From contig CALVZT010000003.1 in assembly GCA_944372595.1 (NCBI GenBank), positions 1 through 26,329 on the forward strand: a stretch of DNA of 26,329 nucleotides. Direction: 5' to 3'. The translations under genes and the position numbers were made by a program. Each line of letters begins with the position of its first letter. Position 1 is the first letter of the stretch. A model generated the notes under the pieces. That model saw only the letters and a list, made by a program, of their open reading frames with translations, searched no databases and was not told where the DNA came from. Below are positions 22,819 through 26,329 of the stretch, in pieces. The stretch is from an uncultured Clostridia bacterium (GTDB lineage Bacteria; Bacillota; Clostridia; Christensenellales; UBA1242).

Positions 22819-24463
22819 GCTGTAATATTGCTAATATCATTGGACGTCTTTTTGTCTTTTTGAAAAAATAAGTTGACAAAGTCTTTTTGACCATTTGTTT
22901 TATTATATTTGGATCAAGACTCTTTAAATCAACACCTTGCATTGCCGATACTACCACATCTCTTGCTTCTGTAATCAATTCGCTTGCTTCGTCTTGATAA
23001 ATAAATCCTCTTGAAATTATCTCTGGCTTACTCAAAATCTCGCCACTATATTGTGAAATAGTCAATACAACTACGCATAATCCATCTTCACTTAGTAATT
23101 TCCTATCTCTTAATACAACACTAGTTGCATCACCAAGTCCTGTACCATCAACGAGTCTTTCACCAGCTGGCACATTGCCCGCAATCTTAATATATTCTGG
23201 ATTAACTTCAACTTTCATCCCTATATCGGGTATTATTATATCTCTTTCGTTCATTCCTAGCGAAGTTGCCAATATTTGATGAAGTTTAAGATGTCTATAC
23301 TCTCCGTGTACTGGAATAAAAAATTTAGGTTTAACCAAGGCATGCATAATTTTTAATTCTTCTTGATAAGCGTGTCCTGATACATGAACATCAGCAAGTT
23401 CGTTATATATTACTTCAACACCCTTTCGGTAAAGTTTGTTTATTACTGTATTAATTGCTTTTTCATTACCAGGTATAGGACTTGCGGAAACTATAACAAC
23501 ATCATTTTCTCCCAAATGGACTTTATTGAAGTCATCATTTGCCATACGTGTTAATGCACTCATTTCTTCGCCTTGGCTTCCTGTTGTTATTATTATCAAC
23601 TCTTTGTCGGCAAATTTATCAATTTTATCAATATCAATGATATTCTCACGCAAAAATTTTAATTCGTTTAATTTAAGTGCCGTCTCTGATACATTAATCA
23701 TACTTCTACCAGAAAATGCAATTTTTCTTTTGTATTTAACTGCGAGATCCATTATTTGTTGTAATCTGTGTATGTTAGAGGCAAAAGTCGCAACAAATAT
23801 TCGTTTGTCAACTAAATCTTCGAATAAATTATCCAAAGTCTTACCAACAGTTTTTTCACTCATACTCGTACCTGGACGTTCTACGTTGGTACTTTCACAT
23901 AAAAGCAAAGTTACACCTTTTTTGCCAAGTTCAGCAAAACGTGTCAAATTGATTACCTCGCCATTAATTGGAGTTAAATCAATTTTGAAGTCTCCCGTAT
24001 GGACAACTACCCCGACTGGTGTTGTTATTGCAAGAGCCATAGCCCCTGGAATCGAATGGTTAACTGCAACAAATTCAATTTTGAAATTGCCTGCCTTTAC
24101 TACACTGCCTGACTTAATGCTAACACCTTTGTATTTAACATTCTTAAATTCTTTTAGTTTACTCTCAACCAATCCCAAAGTTATTCGACTTCCATACACT
24201 GGTACTGGTAATTCTCCAAGAACATAAGGTAGTGCACCGATGTGATCCTCGTGTCCATGAGTTAAATATATGCCTCTGACCTTATTTCTATTTTCTATTA
24301 AATATGATATGTCAGGGACAACTAAATCAATACCTGGCATATCGTCGCCAGGAAAAGCAAGGCCACTGTCAATTACAATAATATCATTGCCATATTCAAG
24401 AACGGTCATATTTTTGCCAATTTCACCGACTCCTCCCAAAAACATTACTTTTAAATTTTCCAT
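22811..24463 (-). CDS. rnjA: Ribonuclease J
   Basis: A metallo-beta-lactamase-fold RNase with endonuclease and 5'-3' exonuclease activity, central to mRNA decay and rRNA maturation in Firmicutes. The 550 residues show GGVGEIGKNM at 10-19, the zinc motif HGHEDHIGAL (69-78), VVVHTGDFKID, the beta-CASP domain (ASNIHRLQQI, ITTGSQGE) and VHVSGHAYQEEL before PKFFIPVHGEYRHL, then the short C-terminal domain. Length matches RNase J1/J2 (about 555); the choice between the two paralogs cannot be made from this window. ATG 24463 follows AAAGGAGA. It appears to be a one-gene unit. Confidence 0.96.
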   Translation of the reverse strand: MENLKVMFLGGVGEIGKNMTVLEYGNDIIVIDSGLAFPGDDMPGIDLVVPDISYLIENRNKVRGIYLTHGHEDHIGALPYVLGELPVPVYGSRITLGLVESKLKEFKNVKYKGVSIKSGSVVKAGNFKIEFVAVNHSIPGAMALAITTPVGVVVHTGDFKIDLTPINGEVINLTRFAELGKKGVTLLLCESTNVERPGTSMSEKTVGKTLDNLFEDLVDKRIFVATFASNIHRLQQIMDLAVKYKRKIAFSGRSMINVSETALKLNELKFLRENIIDIDKIDKFADKELIIITTGSQGEEMSALTRMANDDFNKVHLGENDVVIVSASPIPGNEKAINTVINKLYRKGVEVIYNELADVHVSGHAYQEELKIMHALVKPKFFIPVHGEYRHLKLHQILATSLGMNERDIIIPDIGMKVEVNPEYIKIAGNVPAGERLVDGTGLGDATSVVLRDRKLLSEDGLCVVVLTISQYSGEILSKPEIISRGFIYQDEASELITEARDVVVSAMQGVDLKSLDPNIIKQMVKKTLSTYFFKKTKRRPMILAILQQR

Positions 24464-24485
24464 TTTGTCTCCTTTATTTTATAAA

Positions 24486-24491
24486 ATTATA
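24486..24491 (-). promoter_or_regulatory. Probable -10 box of the ribonuclease J promoter
   Basis: TATAAT on the minus strand, 22 bases before the ATG, with a leader that contains AAAGGAGA. The -35 region at the right spacing is poor (TTTCTG), so only the -10 is claimed. Confidence 0.5.
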
Positions 24492-24563
24492 TGTACACAA
24501 AAAAACCACAGAAAAATAAGATAAAATTATCCCGCATTCTTTTCGTGAAAATTATCAATATCA

Positions 24564-25508
24564 TTACAAAAGATTTTTTAACTTTTGTGTTTTGTCTTGT
24601 TCTTCTAATTTTTTGGTAGTTACAAATGTATCTACATACACATAATAACGCATACCTCTACCATTAAAGTAGATTATCATACCAATTATTGCAAAAGTTA
24701 CAACAGTAATAGGAACAGTTAAGAACAATCCTGCTCCAAAACTAAATAAACCAAAGAAGAAATTTATTACAAACGCAATCAACACTGCTACTAATACGTT
24801 TGATAAATTTTTCCAATAATTCTTACAAGCAACTTTAATACCATTACCCAAAGCGATAAATGGGTTTGTATTATTAACAACCATTGATGGTGTCCAACAA
24901 CTAAATAAAGTTATTTTCATAGAAATGACTATTAAAGACATTACAAAAACAATAAATGCACATATAATGTTGACCAATCCACCCAAAGCAAACAATTTGA
25001 TAATACCATACAATATTCCGATTATTAAGACATTAATTGGAACCATAATCAACAATTTAACTGCTTGTAAAGCCATTGATTTAACAAATGTTTTTATAAA
25101 CGTTGCTGTAAATCCGTATTGAGATTGACTTGTCATAAAACCATACAAACAATCATTAAGTGCAAGTTCAAACAATCCAAAAAAGAATGGAATTAATATA
25201 AACACAACTATTCCTAAGAAAACATAGTTTACCATAAGTACAGAAGCATTGTCCCTCAATACTGCAAAAAAGTGAATATATACATTCTCTACCGCTGTAA
25301 TAACATCAGATGGAGAGGTAAAAATCATATTAAATATTTCATTTAGTTCCTCAAATACACCGGCAGTTGTTAATTTGCTAACAATAGGTCCTAATATCGG
25401 TATAAAAATTGCAACAAAAACACAAAAACATATACCGAAGTATAATAATATCTTCCATACTAATGAAAAATTAGTTAGTAATAGTCTAACCGAATTTCTA
25501 AAAGTCAT
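24564..25508 (-). CDS. Unrecognised integral membrane protein with about six helices
   Basis: I do not recognise a specific family. The 314 residues contain six likely membrane segments at about 18-40, 90-116, 148-170, 176-200, 236-257 and 259-281, with a soluble loop at 41-89 and a charged Lys/Glu-rich C-terminal tail (KKLEEQDKTQKLKNLL). There is no signal peptide beyond the first helix, and I see no catalytic motif. The pattern resembles the uncharacterised multi-pass proteins common in Clostridia (such as the DUF975 or DUF4013 groups), but I cannot assign one. ATG 25508 has a modest AGGATG ribosome site and a good promoter. No clear terminator follows it before the rnj promoter. Confidence 0.85.
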   Translation of the reverse strand: MTFRNSVRLLLTNFSLVWKILLYFGICFCVFVAIFIPILGPIVSKLTTAGVFEELNEIFNMIFTSPSDVITAVENVYIHFFAVLRDNASVLMVNYVFLGIVVFILIPFFFGLFELALNDCLYGFMTSQSQYGFTATFIKTFVKSMALQAVKLLIMVPINVLIIGILYGIIKLFALGGLVNIICAFIVFVMSLIVISMKITLFSCWTPSMVVNNTNPFIALGNGIKVACKNYWKNLSNVLVAVLIAFVINFFFGLFSFGAGLFLTVPITVVTFAIIGMIIYFNGRGMRYYVYVDTFVTTKKLEEQDKTQKLKNLL

Positions 25509-25545
25509 AACACATCCTATTTTTAAAAACTTTTATGATGTTATC

Positions 25546-25574
25546 AGTATACAATATTTTTTTACTTTTACCAA
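25546..25574 (-). promoter_or_regulatory. Promoter of the six-helix membrane protein gene
   Basis: The minus strand reads TTGGTA (25574-25569), 17 bases, TATACT (25551-25546), giving a leader of about 30 bases. Confidence 0.7.
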
Positions 25575-25668
25575 GCAAAAAAGCCAACAATAATAAAAAA
25601 CAGATACAAAAATAGACCTTATGACAAAATCAATAAAAAGTTAACATATTAAGTTAAAAAAATATATA

Positions 25669-25694
25669 AACACAAAGTGTTACTTGCAAAAAAT
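25669..25694 (-). terminator. Possible terminator region of rnpB
   Basis: Directly after the 3' strand of helix P1, the minus strand reads ATTTTTT, so P1 plus the T run may itself end the RNA. A short hairpin AACAC-TTT-GTGTT (25681-25669) with a later T run follows as a weak second candidate. Confidence 0.35.
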
Positions 25695-26032
25695 GTTAGA
25701 TTAGTCTATAAGCCGAGTTCTGTCTTAGATGGTCATCTATCTAGGTCAATTGTTACCAAATGACTCAAGCGATACTTTTAAGAATCCAGCGGACAACTGA
25801 ATGATTCTTTTAATCTTGCACCAAGTGGGGTTTACAGGGCATCGACTGTCACCAGTCAATCGGTGAGCTCTTACCTCGCCTTTCCATCCTTGCTACATAG
25901 TAGCGGTTTATTTCTGTTGCACTATCCTTGGAGTCGCCTCCACCGGGTGTTACCCGGCACTCTGTCCTACGGTGCCCGGACTTTCCTCATTATAGACACC
26001 ACATCTATAATGCGACCATCCAACTAACTAAC
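25695..26032 (-). ncRNA. rnpB: RNase P RNA, bacterial type A
   Basis: Catalytic RNA that removes 5' leaders from tRNA precursors. About 338 bases on the minus strand. The conserved core is clear: GAGGAAAGTCCGGGC near the 5' end, ACAGAGTGCCGGGTAACACC, AGTGCAACAGAAA-TAAACCGC, and ACAGAACTCGGCTTATAGAC near the 3' end. The ends GTTAGTTAGT and ACTAATCTAAC pair as helix P1 (10 bp with one bulge) and set the limits. The region after CR I matches the E. coli-like type A, not the Bacillus type B. The 5' end falls at the position predicted from its promoter. Confidence 0.96.
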
Positions 26033-26038
26033 ATTATC

Positions 26039-26067
26039 ATTATAATGCAAAGTTAATTATTTGTCAA
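26039..26067 (-). promoter_or_regulatory. Perfect consensus sigma-A promoter of rnpB
   Basis: The minus strand reads TTGACA (26067-26062), 17 bases, TATAAT (26044-26039), with both hexamers and the spacer ideal. The predicted start 7 bases later is the first base of helix P1. It fits a highly expressed stable RNA. Confidence 0.95.
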
Positions 26068-26103
26068 TTACAAATAAAAAATACCTTGGTTTATGATGTT
26101 TTT

Positions 26104-26226
26104 TTTACATTGTTGTTTATCTATTTATAAATTTCAATTACATATCGATTACATAAAAAACACAAAAAAGTAAATTTCTAATTAATCATACTATTGTGCA
26201 AATCTATATTAAAAATATAGTTTTTT
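26104..26226 (+). ncRNA. Possible small RNA unit (low confidence)
   Basis: On the plus strand TTTACA (26104-26109), 16 bases, TATAAA (26126-26131) could be a promoter. A perfect 7-bp hairpin CTATATT-AAA-AATATAG (26204-26220) followed by six T ends about 89 bases later. There is no open reading frame of note between them. The stem has only one G-C pair, and in such AT-rich DNA both parts may occur by chance. Confidence 0.25.
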
Positions 26227-26233
26227 ACCAAAC

Positions 26234-26262
26234 AAAAAAACCACCTTGAAGGTGGCTTTTTT
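26234..26262 (-). terminator. Terminator of the gene entering from the right edge
   Basis: A GC-rich stem CCACCT/AGGTGG (26241-26246 with 26250-26255), extended by A-T pairs, followed on the minus strand by seven T. It abuts the stop codon at 26261. The other strand also ends in a T run, so it may work both ways. Confidence 0.9.
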
Positions 26263-26329
26263 ATTCTTCTTTATTATCTGTGTTATTTTGAATATCGTCT
26301 TTGACCTCTTCTATAATTTCGGTAAGGCT
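26261..26329 (-). CDS. C-terminal end of an unidentified protein
   Basis: The last 22 residues of a minus-strand gene that begins outside the window: SLTEIIEEVKDDIQNNTDNK, then EE and TAA. The end is acidic, polar and probably disordered after a short helix. The frame is supported by the terminator placed right after the stop; the other two frames are interrupted. Too little is left to name it. Confidence 0.7.
   Translation of the reverse strand, partial: SLTEIIEEVKDDIQNNTDNKEE

Noticed and set aside
23436..24227. Open frame of 263 codons on the plus strand opposite ribonuclease J
   Set aside because: Same reason: an antisense shadow of a conserved gene, with a composition unlike a real protein and no ribosome site.
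24464..24563. Repeated GATAATTTT motifs and short palindromes between rnj and the membrane protein gene, as a terminator or operator
   Set aside because: The possible stems are 5 bp or less and A-T only; I cannot separate them from background.
1..26329. tRNA genes, CRISPR arrays, insertion sequences, prophage or defence genes, riboswitches
   Set aside because: I looked on both strands and saw no cloverleaf, spaced repeats, transposase, integrase or known riboswitch core. Reading by eye can miss weak cases.

Overview
The window is a gene-dense, AT-rich stretch of a low-G+C Gram-positive chromosome, most likely from a Clostridia-like member of the Firmicutes. The evidence is the conserved order lepA-hemW-hrcA-grpE-dnaK-dnaJ, then rsmE-mtaB and rpsU; a CIRCE operator; ribonuclease J; the trmR-trhP pair; and an intact gene for pro-sigma-K, which points to a spore former or a descendant of one. 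Rubrerythrin suggests an anaerobic life. The RNase P RNA looks like the ancestral type A rather than the type B of Bacillus. TGA is used as a normal stop, so this is not a mollicute. The species cannot be named from the sequence alone.

Layout: positions 1-4018 hold pcrA and ligA on the minus strand (ligA runs off the left edge). Positions 4091-6733 hold rsmE, mtaB, hinT and rpsU, all minus, for RNA modification and translation. Positions 6840-11466 are the CIRCE-controlled heat-shock operon hrcA-grpE-dnaK-dnaJ (minus). Positions 11508-14489 are lepA-hemW (minus). A divergent plus-strand pair follows, a glycerophosphodiester phosphodiesterase and a nucleoside phosphorylase (14614-16149). Then come rubrerythrin and rarA (minus), an unrecognised membrane-anchored protein (18163-19545), a nitroreductase (minus), and sigK (plus). 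The tRNA wobble-uridine pair trmR-trhP, ribonuclease J, an unrecognised six-helix membrane protein and rnpB follow, all minus. The last 69 bases carry the C-terminus of a further minus-strand gene. I see no tRNA or rRNA gene, CRISPR array, prophage or insertion sequence, and no gene-free stretch longer than 300 bases.

The content is mostly ordinary housekeeping, and I did not find a new multi-gene system. The most interesting signal is in the expression elements. Three genes (pcrA, rsmE, trmR) have no Shine-Dalgarno sequence and share one geometry: a -35 box, 17 bases, a -10 box, exactly 6 bases, then the start codon. This predicts leaderless mRNAs. The unrecognised 460-residue gene takes this further. 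Its start codon lies inside the stem of the strong terminator of the upstream nitroreductase gene, and a promoter candidate would start its RNA within the stem, so the terminator could not form on its own transcript.

Terminators and promoters are packed tightly into genes. Stop codons of rpsU, dnaJ, the nucleoside phosphorylase, sigK and rnj lie within terminator stems or loops. The rpsU and rubrerythrin -35 boxes lie in the ends of the preceding genes, and the hrcA -35 box lies in the putative terminator of hemW.
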